Source: Flavilitoribacter sp020436695 (GTDB lineage: Bacteria; Bacteroidota; Bacteroidia; Chitinophagales; Saprospiraceae). Taken from it: a DNA stretch of 64,000 nt. The DNA is taken from the NCBI GenBank assembly GCA_041392665.1, contig JAWKLQ010000004.1, positions 186,001 to 250,000 of the forward strand, read 5' to 3'. Each line of letters opens with the position of its first letter. Within the stretch, counting starts at the first letter, position 1. Position numbers and translations under genes: made by a program. Below, piece after piece: positions 16,604 to 26,600 of this stretch. The notes beneath the pieces are model-generated. The model did no database searches. It was not told the origin of the DNA and saw only the letters and a list, made by a program, of their open reading frames with translations.

Positions 16604-17398
16604 CTAAGGGTTTTGTTTCATCAGCTGATGGTAAACGGGCAATACTTCTTCAGGGGGCCCCAAGGCTTTCATTTCTCCATGGTGCAACAGCAATACCCGT
16701 TGACAATGTTCTTTTATGGTTGGCAGGGAGTGGCTGACGTGAATAATGGTGCGTCCCTTAACGATGGATTCTTTGAAAACTTCTGCGGAAAGGGCCTTGA
16801 ACTGCAGATCGCCTACGCCGCCGAAAAACTCGTCCATAAAAAAGATGTCTGCTTCCGCATTCACGGCAATCGCAAATTTGAGACGGGAAACCATTCCCGT
16901 GGAGAAAAATTTAACTTTCGTATGCAGATAGGCTTCCAGCCCCGCCATTTTCAGGATATCGTCGTGTCTTTCCCGGATCTTTTTCATACTCAGACCGATA
17001 ATGGAGGCATTTAGAAAGATATTTTCATGAGCCGTTAATTCCGGATCAAAACCAATTCCAAGGGCGAGGCGCATAAAACTGCCCTTGCGAAATACCTTCC
17101 CGCCCTTATCAGGAATATAAGTACCCGCCATGATGCGTAAAAGGGTGGATTTTCCCGACCCGTTATGACCGATTATGCCGAAAAATTCACCTTTTTTAAT
17201 TTCAAGGTTGATATCCTTTAAGGCCTGAATTTTTCTTCGGGATTGAGGTGAGAAGAATGCAGAAAGCTGTCCGGCCATGGTTGGCGCACCGTCAATAATG
17301 GAATAGGTTTTTGAAATATGCTCAAGGCGGATCACTGTTTCTCGTTTGTCCCAATCAGAAGAAGTCCGGCCGGCATCTTTATTGTTTAAATCATTCAT
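16604..17398 (-). CDS. ABC transporter ATP-binding protein, polysaccharide export (Wzt/KpsT-like)
   Basis: 264 residues. Walker A GIIGHNGSGKST, signature region around KFFSTGMVSRLKFAIAVN, Walker B ADIFFMDEFFGGVGD and the H-loop IIHVSHS. The sequence order matches the ATPases of glycan-export ABC transporters. It ends right after the nucleotide-binding domain, without the extra C-terminal carbohydrate-binding domain that O-antigen Wzt proteins use to recognise a capped chain. It is therefore closer to KpsT or TagH in form. It works with the permease encoded nine bases upstream. Confidence 0.93.
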   Translation of the reverse strand: MNDLNNKDAGRTSSDWDKRETVIRLEHISKTYSIIDGAPTMAGQLSAFFSPQSRRKIQALKDINLEIKKGEFFGIIGHNGSGKSTLLRIMAGTYIPDKGGKVFRKGSFMRLALGIGFDPELTAHENIFLNASIIGLSMKKIRERHDDILKMAGLEAYLHTKVKFFSTGMVSRLKFAIAVNAEADIFFMDEFFGGVGDLQFKALSAEVFKESIVKGRTIIHVSHSLPTIKEHCQRVLLLHHGEMKALGPPEEVLPVYHQLMKQNP

Positions 17399-17407
17399 AA
17401 TCTTGTG

Positions 17408-18214
17408 CTACTGTTTCTCCAAGCCGATTTTAAAAAATTTACGGAGCAGAAGGAGCGAAAAACTAAAGAATACCACAGCGTAGATGAAATCATATAAGAG
17501 AAAGGGCAAATCTACACTTTCACCGTATATTAACACCGCTCTAGAATTTTTGATAATGCCGCAAACGGGAGTGAGATGGGCGATCACCACTTCTTTCCAA
17601 TCCAGGCTGTGGTTGTCGATCTTGAAAAAGATACCACTGAACCACATGAGCATAAGTGTGGTCAGGTTCCAGATATGGATAATATCCCGAATGAAAATAT
17701 GAATGATCGACAGGATGATCATTATCCCCAGAATGAACAGCACTAAGTTGAGAAACAATATGGGCAGCCAAAGAACCTGAAAGCCGAAATCAACATCGAA
17801 GAATAGACTCGCCGTGAAGTATACCATAAAATTAAAGGCAAATCCGAAAGTACTGCTCAGTAGGGCTGAAATGTAGATGTCAACTGCATTGATCTGTATA
17901 TTTTCCAGGAGAAAGGACCGGCGTTTGATGATCGTGAGTCCCATGATGGCAGCTTCGGAAAAGTAGATCCAAATGATAAGTCCGAGGAACAGGAAAAGAG
18001 CGTAATTAGGAGTTTGGGTCTTCAGTAGATAGGTGAACACAAAAAAATAAATAAAGAAACGGCCAAGAGGATTGATAAAAGCCCAGATCAGGCCTAAAAA
18101 GGAACCGTAATAACGCCTTTTAAACTCCATTTTGGCCATGAGCCATATTCTTTCCAAGCGATTGTTCTCTGGGAGATTGGCGATCAGGCTTGAAAAGAAA
18201 TTTCGCTTGTTCAT
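17408..18214 (-). CDS. ABC transporter permease, polysaccharide export (Wzm/ABC-2 type)
   Basis: 268 residues from ATG 18214; an upstream TTG at 18241 is less likely. It has six predicted membrane spans and the ABC-2 hallmark near the N-terminus (MAKMEFKRRYYGSFLGLIWAFINPLG), shared by Wzm, KpsM and TagG. The conserved region before the last spans (LTPVCGIIKNSRAVL) is present too. It forms the channel through which the lipid-linked glycan crosses the inner membrane. First gene of the export operon ABC permease, ATPase, sulfotransferase, GT2, GT2. Confidence 0.92.
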   Translation of the reverse strand: MNKRNFFSSLIANLPENNRLERIWLMAKMEFKRRYYGSFLGLIWAFINPLGRFFIYFFVFTYLLKTQTPNYALFLFLGLIIWIYFSEAAIMGLTIIKRRSFLLENIQINAVDIYISALLSSTFGFAFNFMVYFTASLFFDVDFGFQVLWLPILFLNLVLFILGIMIILSIIHIFIRDIIHIWNLTTLMLMWFSGIFFKIDNHSLDWKEVVIAHLTPVCGIIKNSRAVLIYGESVDLPFLLYDFIYAVVFFSFSLLLLRKFFKIGLEKQ

Positions 18215-18332
18215 TACTCGGCGTATGGGAAAAAAACTCAACTGTACATGAAATATGTCATTCTATCTTGCCATGTCAAAAAGGAAAAGATAGAGCGTTC
18301 TCCGGTCCGGATGCTTCATCAGATGCATTCGG

Positions 18333-19088
18333 TCATTGAAAAAGAGGACTATCATTGACTTTTGCTTTAAAGCTGGTTCCTGCTTTTGCATGGAATCCGG
18401 GTTTTAGCGTGATCTTTTCGGTTGCGGTAAGTGCTACAGATTTTTCTGGAGAAAATGTGTCATCCAAAACAGCCTGCACCGTATACACGGCTACTGCATT
18501 GGGACTTACCGCAAACGGGAGACGATCATTTTGAACATCAGCGATATTTTCCATATTACCGGAATGTGCTGAAAGATCTTCTTCCTGCCGGGGTAATTGC
18601 ATTTTCTGATGTTTTTTGAAGGATACTCCAGGGTGATCGTCCTTATCATTTTTTGGGGAACTTAAACCAGCTATCGGAGTTGTGGTTTGCACAGGAGCCG
18701 GCGGCAACTGATCATCCGGAGTTTCTGATTTTCCCGGAAAAATATTTGGTGTCCAGTTCTGCTCAACAGGAACCTCTGTTTCCGACTCGTCATTTGACAC
18801 GATGCCGGCAGTTGAATACCACCATAAAGCAATACCTAACAGGATAAGCCCTATTCCCGTTGTCAGTATATAGGGCTTCCAATGTTTATGACCACCAGGA
18901 GCTTGTTCTGCCTTCGTATTTTGGATACCTTTCACGGACGCTTCCCTCAGGAGTAGTTCCGTTAACTCAACAGCCTCCATTTCTGCACGCAAACTTGCAT
19001 TATCTTTCATCTCATGCTCAAAAGCCTGCCGGTCAGTAGCGGTCAACTTACCTTGGCGGTATTCCCTTATCCATTCAAAGTATCGCAT
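18333..19088 (-). CDS. Membrane protein with C-terminal coathanger-type repeat, probable anti-sigma partner
   Basis: 251 residues. A charged helical N-terminus of about 80 residues (MRYFEWIREYRQGKLTATDR) faces the cytoplasm; one membrane span follows (YILTTGIGLILLGIALWWY, about 72-90); then a long proline/acid-rich linker. The C-terminus has VALTATEKITLKPGFHAKAG followed by TSFKAKV, the sequence pattern of the 3-coathanger stack repeat found at the ends of many secreted Bacteroidota proteins. The gene follows the sigma factor by 20 bases, and the topology is that of an anti-sigma factor. No zinc-binding HxxxCxxC motif is present, so the anti-sigma role is inferred from context. Confidence 0.7.
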   Translation of the reverse strand: MRYFEWIREYRQGKLTATDRQAFEHEMKDNASLRAEMEAVELTELLLREASVKGIQNTKAEQAPGGHKHWKPYILTTGIGLILLGIALWWYSTAGIVSNDESETEVPVEQNWTPNIFPGKSETPDDQLPPAPVQTTTPIAGLSSPKNDKDDHPGVSFKKHQKMQLPRQEEDLSAHSGNMENIADVQNDRLPFAVSPNAVAVYTVQAVLDDTFSPEKSVALTATEKITLKPGFHAKAGTSFKAKVNDSPLFQ

Positions 19089-19108
19089 ACTAAGTAGTTT
19101 TAAATAAG

Positions 19109-19753
19109 TCAGTGTCCCAGTAAAAGTTTTCTCAAAGCTTGAGCTGATTCCGGATTTTCAAGCAGGAATTCAGCAATCTTCTTTTTTCCCTTCACAACTG
19201 CATTTCGACATGCCCCCTCGCTTTGATATCCCGTTTGAACCACAATGTCTTTATAAGCAACTCCATCGGCTTGTAAAAGCAAGACTTTAACCTGATCCAT
19301 ATTTCCGATAATCCGCATGAGCCAGGCTTGTATTTCTCTGGCTCTTTCCTCTCGCTCTAACTTGCCTTCTATAGCCGGAAGTTCTATCACTTGATGATCA
19401 TTAACTTCCTGGAAGTTGTTACGATATTGCTGATCACGAACGAAATCCAGGGCCGCAAACTTGGCAATACTAGTGTAATAGGTTGTCAGTCGGGTACCTG
19501 GTTGAAGTTCTATCCCATTCCTGATCCGGGTGGTGAATTTTAGGTTGACATTGGCAAAGATGGCATCCCATTCGAATTTTTCAAGATTTGGATAGTACTT
19601 AATCAAGAATTGTTGAGCATAATCTCTGGAGTTTTTAAAAAACCAATTCACCGCTTCAACATTAGAATCGCCATTCCTAATGTTGGTTAAAACCTGCTCC
19701 TCGATGGCGGACCTTTTCGATTCGGATTTTAGCTTTTTAATGCTCATGTCCAT
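19109..19753 (-). CDS. Sigma-70 family RNA polymerase sigma factor, ECF-like
   Basis: 214 residues from ATG 19753 (another ATG at 19747; a GTG at 19786 seems too far upstream). Region 2-like sequence runs FEWDAIFANVNLKFTTRIR to FAALDFVRDQQYR, and a region 4 helix-turn-helix is seen in DQVKVLLLQADGVAYKDI to CRNAVVKGKKKIAEFL. The match to classic ECF factors is distant but the two-domain form, length and following membrane gene fit. It probably directs transcription of surface genes in response to an envelope signal passed by the 18333-19088 protein. Confidence 0.75.
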   Translation of the reverse strand: MDMSIKKLKSESKRSAIEEQVLTNIRNGDSNVEAVNWFFKNSRDYAQQFLIKYYPNLEKFEWDAIFANVNLKFTTRIRNGIELQPGTRLTTYYTSIAKFAALDFVRDQQYRNNFQEVNDHQVIELPAIEGKLEREERAREIQAWLMRIIGNMDQVKVLLLQADGVAYKDIVVQTGYQSEGACRNAVVKGKKKIAEFLLENPESAQALRKLLLGH

Positions 19754-19860
19754 TACCTTAGCAAGAAAAAGATTGTAAATTGTCACCTTCTTCTTTTCTT
19801 TTTTTACCAGGCTGGTGACGTTTTACAAAGTGTACTGGCAAATTGAACGAAATTTCACGA

Positions 19861-20520
19861 ATGACGCTTATAAGTAACACCTATAAATACATTTTTATAC
19901 ATATACCCAAAACCGGGGGGACAACGTTTACATCAGGACTGGCAAAATTCAATACCCCGCTTGATATCGAAATCGGAGGAACAAAATTTGGTGAAAAGCT
20001 GGCTCTCTTGTACATAGAGAAATATGGATTGGGCAAACATTCAACTGCGCTAAAAATAAAACGGTTAGTTGGCGAAAAAACTTATGCTGACTTTTTTTCC
20101 TTTGCTTTTGTGCGAAATCCATACGAAAGAACCTTGTCAACCTATTCATTCTTGAAGTCCTGGCGAAATTGGCCTCAAAGTGCAGTCATGGACCAGTTTT
20201 CAAATATAAGGGATTTTATAAAATCGGATTTTTTTTCAAAGAAAGGCCCGGACAATATACTTGAGCCGCAATATCTGTGGGTAACAAATGAACAAGGAGA
20301 CTTGATGGTGAATCAGGTATTTAAACTGGAAGAATCCAGCAGTATATACCCGAAGCTGATGGACCGTCTCGGCCTGGAGTACGAGGAAGGGCCAATGTTT
20401 AAAACGTTAAACACTTCGAAAAAAAGCACGGCTGATATCGAGATCATCCAGAATGATGCCGAGATCAAGGAAATCATCCTAAAAAAATATAAAAGAGATT
20501 TTCAGTTATTCGATTATTAG
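19861..20520 (+). CDS. Sulfotransferase family 2-type enzyme
   Basis: 219 residues from ATG 19861; a TTG six codons upstream is possible but less likely. The PAPS 5'-loop IHIPKTGGTTFTSGL is at residues 13-27 and the 3'-phosphate motif FAFVRNPYERTLSTYSFL follows at about residue 80. The C-terminus (LKKYKRDFQLFDY) is the typical ending of the family. It is the second stand-alone sulfotransferase of the region, transcribed divergently from the sigma factor. Its AT-rich codons differ from the GT genes around it, which may hint at separate acquisition. Confidence 0.9.
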   Translation: MTLISNTYKYIFIHIPKTGGTTFTSGLAKFNTPLDIEIGGTKFGEKLALLYIEKYGLGKHSTALKIKRLVGEKTYADFFSFAFVRNPYERTLSTYSFLKSWRNWPQSAVMDQFSNIRDFIKSDFFSKKGPDNILEPQYLWVTNEQGDLMVNQVFKLEESSSIYPKLMDRLGLEYEEGPMFKTLNTSKKSTADIEIIQNDAEIKEIILKKYKRDFQLFDY

Positions 20521-20717
20521 GGGTAAATACTCTGTAAACCAGCTAAATGGGGTGAGTGCTACGGATTTTTCTAAATACATTTTTTAGAGAAATTAAAAAA
20601 AGTCGGTATCGATGGTGACATTATTGCGGATCGGTCCAGCTAAGGTATTATGAAGCTAATAGGGCTTAAAAAAAACAGAAAATCACTGATTTGAAAACTA
20701 ATTTTTGATTAGAAAAA

Positions 20718-21494
20718 ATGATAACTATGAAAATGTATAAACTTTTTTTGGTAGCAGTTCTTTCTCTAAGTGCAACGATGGGGTTTGGGCAGCTTTACGC
20801 TCCTGGTGCAGTTCAGGCTTCAGGTAACGCAAATGTTGGTGTAAACGTTTCCACTCCTTCAAATGAACTTCAGGTTCTGGGAACTGTTCGGGCAAAGAGT
20901 TTCCTGCTAACCAATATACAGGCTTCGGCTGCTGCAACTTTGAATCGCCTGGACGGTGCGGCTATGTCAATGGGTGGTGGTGCCACACAAGGAACGATGA
21001 TCTTTGACGAGAATTACGATTTTCAGATCAGAAAGGCACCCCGTGCTCAGGTAGAAGTAGGTATCCTGAATGCAGGTACTGCTGTTATTACTGTTGACGG
21101 ACCCACCGGTAATGTTGGTATAAACACGGAAAACCCGGGATCTTTCCAACTGGCCGTTGAAGGAACCATTGGGTGTAGAGAAGCTCAGGTCCTTATTACG
21201 AATCCCTTTCCTGATTTTGTATTCGAAAGTGACTACGATCTGAAAAGCCTTCCGGAAGTTGAGCAGTATATTAAGGAGAACAAGCACTTGCCTGAAATCC
21301 CTTCAGCAGCCGAGGTTGAAGAAGAAGGTGGTTTCAAATTAGGGGAAATGAACCTTAAGTTGCTTCAAAAAGTTGAGGAATTAACACTTTATCTGATTGA
21401 TCAAAATAAAAGGATCGATCAGCTTTCTTCAGAGCTGGAAAAGGTAAAAAAGGAAAATGCCAGCTTAAGAGAAGGAATTTCCGGCTCTAATTAA
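20718..21494 (+). CDS. Secreted tail-fibre-like surface protein
   Basis: 258 residues; start at 20718 or the ATGs at 20727 and 20733. Signal peptide MKMYKLFLVAVLSLSATMGF, then glycine/alanine/threonine-rich sequence with short beta repeats (VGVNVSTPSNELQVLGTV, VGINTENPGSFQLAVEGT), as in trimeric fibre proteins. The C-terminus has a motif common in Bacteroidota fibre-like proteins: FVFESDYDLKSLPEVEQYI, HLPEIPSAAEVEEEGG, LGEMNLKLLQKVEELTLYL, followed by a coiled coil. It probably forms a trimeric stalk on the cell surface. Function in adhesion is inferred. A long perfect hairpin follows it. Confidence 0.8.
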   Translation: MITMKMYKLFLVAVLSLSATMGFGQLYAPGAVQASGNANVGVNVSTPSNELQVLGTVRAKSFLLTNIQASAAATLNRLDGAAMSMGGGATQGTMIFDENYDFQIRKAPRAQVEVGILNAGTAVITVDGPTGNVGINTENPGSFQLAVEGTIGCREAQVLITNPFPDFVFESDYDLKSLPEVEQYIKENKHLPEIPSAAEVEEEGGFKLGEMNLKLLQKVEELTLYLIDQNKRIDQLSSELEKVKKENASLREGISGSN

Positions 21495-21542
21495 TTGGAA
21501 TGTTTGCCTGCAGTGGAATCAATGGCTGATGTTTCCTGCGGG

Positions 21543-21588
21543 AAGAGAAACCCGGAAAATCCATATGGATTTTCCGGGTTTCTCTTTT
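21543..21588. terminator. Strong palindromic terminator
   Basis: A perfect 20-base stem (21543-21562 with 21567-21586) around an ATAT loop, followed on the plus strand by further T residues. It ends the tail-fibre-like gene; its symmetry lets it work for the convergent ASPIC gene as well. Confidence 0.88.
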
Positions 21589-21680
21589 GTCATCATTGGT
21601 CGGTCATGATAAGATGCAAAAGGATGAAATTTCCGCGAGCCGGAGAAACCAGACTCCATATCCATTCAATTAATTGAATG

Positions 21681-23621
21681 TTATTCAGCTGTGGTTTCGC
21701 TTATATCCAGAACGGACCCAGCCGAAACATTCTTCAGTCTGGTAACTTTCCCTGAAGGCCAATAAACAATAATCTGATTGGCTTTCTTTTTGGAGCCCAA
21801 CCCCAGATGAATAGGTAGATCACTGGTGGAAAGGCATCCATTTGCGGGGTACTTTTGTTGTATTACGGTTCGTTTACCTATTTTTGCTACCACCCTGGAA
21901 CCCCAGCCTCTGGCATTTGAAAGTTCTCCTTTTAAGTTTATCGAGATGAAGTTTTTGGAGGCAGGCAACTCATTGCGGAACAGTTCAAAAGGTCCTTCGT
22001 TCTTGGGCCAGGTACCTGCGCCATTATACAAGAAGATATCTATATCGCCATCTAGATCAAAATCGAAAGCTATTACTCCATTTCCCTTTCCCAATTTAGA
22101 ACCTTCGACACCGGCAAGGTTGGCCGCATCGATAAATGTTCCATCTCCCCGATTAAGGAGCAGTTGATTGGGAACATTATCAAAATAATCACCTCCGTTT
22201 ACAATGTATAGATCCAAATGGGAGTCATTATTAAAGTCTGCCGGCACAACGTCATATGCTCTTCCCATTCCTCCAACGCCGGCTTGTGCGGTCACGTCTA
22301 TAAACGTTCCCTGCTCGTTCTTGAATAGTTTATTCATTCTTACCCGGGAAGTGGTATCCAGCCCAATATCAGTTACGGTGTTCGGTTCTATAGCACCATC
22401 CAATTGAATAAAACCGGTAAATGCTTCGAGCTTTCCCTGGGCACCAATGACTTCTACCATTAATTTTTTGTCATCGTTGACCCATAAGAACATGCCAAGA
22501 TCGCTTTCTTTATCAATTGCAGGGGCGCCTTTCAGCATAGGGTCGTCCAGGCGTAAGGTAAAGGGGATCTTATCGACTTTCTGTTTCTTTTTCCCAACAA
22601 ACAGCCACTTGGGATTAGGCCATTCATTAAATCTGGCATCAAGAGAGAATTTTTCACCGGTGGAGAAGGGTACGGAAAATCCGACAATTAATTTGTTATA
22701 CCGACCTCCGTCGTACTTAAAATAGATCCGGTTGTCTTCTACATACGAGCCGGTGTATTCTTTAAAACTTCTAATATATAACAGATCCAGATCTCCATCC
22801 GAATCATAATCGATCGGGATGATCTTGCGGGTAAAGACATCGTTCTCTAACCCCAGCTCACTTCCCGCATCGATAAACCTGATGACTCCATCCTCAACTA
22901 CCTTTTTAAAGACTTTACCGGCATCATAACCATTTCCCTGAGCAAAAAATAATTCGTCTTCAGTATTATTAATATTTAAAGGCAGGATACTGGTGGCCCT
23001 AAATGGGTTAAGCCCGGAATCAAGATAAGCGTCGGTATAGGAAGCAGGACTTTTGGCGTTCGAAATGGCGAAGTGATGAGGCCGGTTTTTTTGAAAGAAA
23101 TTCATGATCATCAGATCGGGATTCCCGTCAAGATTCAGATCGTAGGGAATGATTGCTCTGCCTCGGCCCAATGGATCAACGATTAAGCTGTCTAAATGCT
23201 CAAGCTGTGTAAAAGTACCTTTCGTATTTAGGTAAAATTCATTGCTCCCTTGTCCTTTTCCTCTTTCGGCCCCTTTTGATACCCCCAGATCAACTAGACC
23301 ATCATTATTGATGTCGATAAAACTGACACCATGCGTGTCTCGGATATCGTTTCCGCCAACATGGATCACCTCTTCAAATCTTCCGTTTTTATCGTTTTGA
23401 AAATAAAGAACATTCCCGTGCGTGGATACAACCAGGTCCGGGTAATTATCCTGATTCCAATCAGCAGCTGCGGCACTAAAAGTTATGGTCGTATCAGCTA
23501 AATTTGCCTCCTGGGTAATATTAGAAAAAGTGGGAGTTACTAAAGCAAATTTTTCGGTCCTTACACAAGAAAAAAACATCAGGGAACAGATGATCCCGCA
23601 TGCATAATAGTATTTATTCAT
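21681..23621 (-). CDS. CRTAC1/ASPIC-UnbV FG-GAP lipoprotein
   Basis: 646 residues from ATG 23621, giving a lipoprotein signal (IICSLMFFSC). FG-GAP loops recur through the protein: DWNQDNYPDLVV, DINNDGLVDLGV, DLNLDGNPDLMI, DYDSDGDLDLLY, DFNNDSHLDLYI, DFDLDGDIDIFL. The C-terminal 75 residues are an ASPIC/UnbV domain (NFISINLKGELSNARGWGSRV to IIVYWPSGKVTRLKNV). Such proteins are large outer-surface beta-propellers of the CRTAC1 family; their ligands are generally unknown. It lies between the tail-fibre-like gene and the 1658-residue fusion gene, 29 codons downstream of the latter's stop, and could be in its operon. Confidence 0.9.
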   Translation of the reverse strand: MNKYYYACGIICSLMFFSCVRTEKFALVTPTFSNITQEANLADTTITFSAAAADWNQDNYPDLVVSTHGNVLYFQNDKNGRFEEVIHVGGNDIRDTHGVSFIDINNDGLVDLGVSKGAERGKGQGSNEFYLNTKGTFTQLEHLDSLIVDPLGRGRAIIPYDLNLDGNPDLMIMNFFQKNRPHHFAISNAKSPASYTDAYLDSGLNPFRATSILPLNINNTEDELFFAQGNGYDAGKVFKKVVEDGVIRFIDAGSELGLENDVFTRKIIPIDYDSDGDLDLLYIRSFKEYTGSYVEDNRIYFKYDGGRYNKLIVGFSVPFSTGEKFSLDARFNEWPNPKWLFVGKKKQKVDKIPFTLRLDDPMLKGAPAIDKESDLGMFLWVNDDKKLMVEVIGAQGKLEAFTGFIQLDGAIEPNTVTDIGLDTTSRVRMNKLFKNEQGTFIDVTAQAGVGGMGRAYDVVPADFNNDSHLDLYIVNGGDYFDNVPNQLLLNRGDGTFIDAANLAGVEGSKLGKGNGVIAFDFDLDGDIDIFLYNGAGTWPKNEGPFELFRNELPASKNFISINLKGELSNARGWGSRVVAKIGKRTVIQQKYPANGCLSTSDLPIHLGLGSKKKANQIIVYWPSGKVTRLKNVSAGSVLDISETTAE

Positions 23622-23680
23622 TTTTAGGTTGAGATTACTTTGCCTTAGCATCTTCGTTATGTGAAATTATCGAAGAGGCA

Positions 23681-26600
23681 CTACGAATATTTCTTATGGC
23701 CAACAAATATGCATAAATCTTTTCCGAAGATACAATATTCTTCAGACCAAAGGAAAGCAGCCTGGCACTCAATTCCGTTTTCCGCAAGATGTTCTTCGAT
23801 CAGATCCCAGCCAAAATGGTAGAAGCAGAGAATGCCGTTTTCCTGAACGGGGTCACCGTGGTATTCAGGTGATAATAAATGCTCTATTTCGCCAGTTGAA
23901 TTAATCTGTGCTCTTACAGTTGTTTCATATTTCGATAAAATGAAAGGTACTGTAAACACAAAATATCCCCCCGGCTTTAATACTCTGTTTACTTCCTGAA
24001 TAGCAGTATCAAAATCCGGAATATGTTCCAGCACTTCCAGCGAGACTATTAGATCGAAAGAATTATCGGCAAAACTTAAATTGGTCAGATCCTCATGTCT
24101 GATTCCCTTTTCATTTACAAATCCAGGAATTTGCTGTTCTCCTAAGTACTCACTCCCAACCAGATTTTTGAACTTTTTTTGGTAAAGTGAATAGAAGGTA
24201 GTGGATTGTTCGGTAAAATAAATGGGAGAATCAGAATGCAATTTTTCGTCCTTATTCATTAAATACTCCAGGATAACATGAGTGGCTCTCAATCTGCTGT
24301 TTAGCCGGGATTTTTCACAAATGAAGCTTTCTCTATAGTTAATGGATCCTTTTTTCGATTTGGCAACTTTGAATTTTACCTGCTCCTGAGTATCAGCCAT
24401 AACGTTATACCCTTCTACCTGAAAGACATCTTCTTTGGAGTCTGCTATTTTCCTTTCAATTTCCAGTCGATTTTCATATTCGTTTTCCATTGCATGGGCA
24501 TAGGACCTATAACCTTCGTAAGAGTCGACAAAGTTTATTTTTACATCCTTATAGGAAACAGATTCTATGACCGGTTCACTTTTCTCTAGGGGAAGATCTT
24601 TATTGGTTGTCAACTGGTGACCGGGCCAGATAATTCCATTGGGCCTTCCCATATGTTTTTTCAAAAACTTTTCCATGTTTATCACCTGATACCGTTTCAT
24701 ACCTGAAGAGGTATCCGTTCCCGAGGTTCCTCCCTCGTCGTGGAATATGATACTTTTGGGCGTTACCACCGTCTTGATACCATTTTCCTTGGCCGTATAG
24801 CAGTAATCACTATCCTCGCAATAGCAGGGGTGGAATTGCTCGTCAAATACGCCTATCTTTTTGATCGTACTTCTTTTTATAAACATGGAACAACCGGACA
24901 CGTATCCAACTTCAGCCAGCTGTTTATATTCCCTTTTGTTGGGATCATCAAATTTACCGATATTCCGGCCGGTGCCGTTTGCGTATAATTCGGAACCAAA
25001 TTCCTGCAACCGGCCATCAGGGTATAAAATTTTTGAACCCACAATTCCATAATCTGCTGATGAATAAGCTGTATCATGCAGCGCAGAAAGCCAACCTTTG
25101 GTCACGTATACATCGTTATTGACCAAAACGACATCGTTCTCCGGATACATTTCCATCATCCTGTTGTTTGGCAGAACAAAGACGTCATTTTTCTCAGAGA
25201 GGATCGGAATAATTTTGGGATTGATTTTAGCAGCTGCTTTTAAATAATCCTGCGTTCCATCTGCGCAACCATTGGAATGGACCAGGATCTTGTAGTTTGG
25301 ATAAAGGGTATTTCCCTCTATAGACTCAATGCACCGCTGCACCAGATCCCTTCGGTTCCAGGTGACGATACAAATAGATATTTCGGGTACAATAGAGTTG
25401 ACCATCCGCTCCTTTACCACTTTTGATCCCACCAGGCCTGAGAGCTTTTGTTGAGCCCCCATGGTGATTTTTTCAAAATCGAATTCCCGGTTTAATGCCT
25501 TAATGATCCATTCTGACATTTGATCTACCGGCGAGATCAGTCCTTCTCTTTCGTGTATCAAGTAGATGCCTTCATTCCCTATGTCATTGGTTACTACCGG
25601 AGTCATATACGCAATGGACTCGCAGATCTTACCCTTAATGCCGGCGCCGACTAATAAAGGGGAAACCGTTAGAAAAGACTGTGCGTAAAGGTCCTTTATT
25701 TCATCTTCTTCAATGAAGCCTTTGAAAGTAATACCCGGGATCTGTGACAGTGCTTCAATCTCACCCGGAGCATTGGCTCCGGCGATGATCAAGGTCGCAT
25801 CCTGAACGGATTGTTGAACTTTGGGAAAGATCTGCTCCGCGAGAATTTTTGCGGCTGAAACGTTTGGATAATGATTATATCCTCCAATGAATAGTAACGT
25901 GTGTTTATGGTTGTCCACGTATTCATGTACCATTGGCTCATGAATGTTGGAAACCACGCGAATATCCGTCCCGGGTAATTCAGCAGCAATGGCCGCTTTG
26001 TCGGTTTCCGTAACTGCCCATATGATATCCGCATTTCGGTAGGCCTCAATTTCACGTTTCTTATTCGCGATAACGCGTTCTTCCGTTAAGCCTTCCCAAA
26101 GCCCGATTGATCTTTTTTCTCTTACCCAATGTACATCAACAGAATCTACAATGATTTTAGCATTAGGATATAGATGCTGGAATATGGTACTCGAAAAATA
26201 CGTTTCATACCAGGCATAAATGATGGTATCAATTTGTGGCAGCTTTCTCCGAACCTCTCTGTGATCACCCGTTCTAAGGACGATAACTCCTTTCCGTTGA
26301 AGCTCATCAATATATTTTTGAGGTTTACTTCCTAATGTAAACGCATAGACATCAAAAACCTCTGCCAGTAATTCAAGCATCCGGGTTGCTCTTTTGCCAC
26401 CGCTACTAGTGTCGAAATCGGGAAGATTAGGTGAAATGTAAAGGATTTTTTTACGATAACGGAAGTTATCTTTATTTTTCGCATTGAGAGCCATCAATGG
26501 TACTACCGGAGTGTGATCAGGACTGCTATCGTGTTCAATATCAAGCTCAGAAAGTATTTCTGCGGTTGTGGCTGAAAATGATAGATTATTGGCCGTTGCT

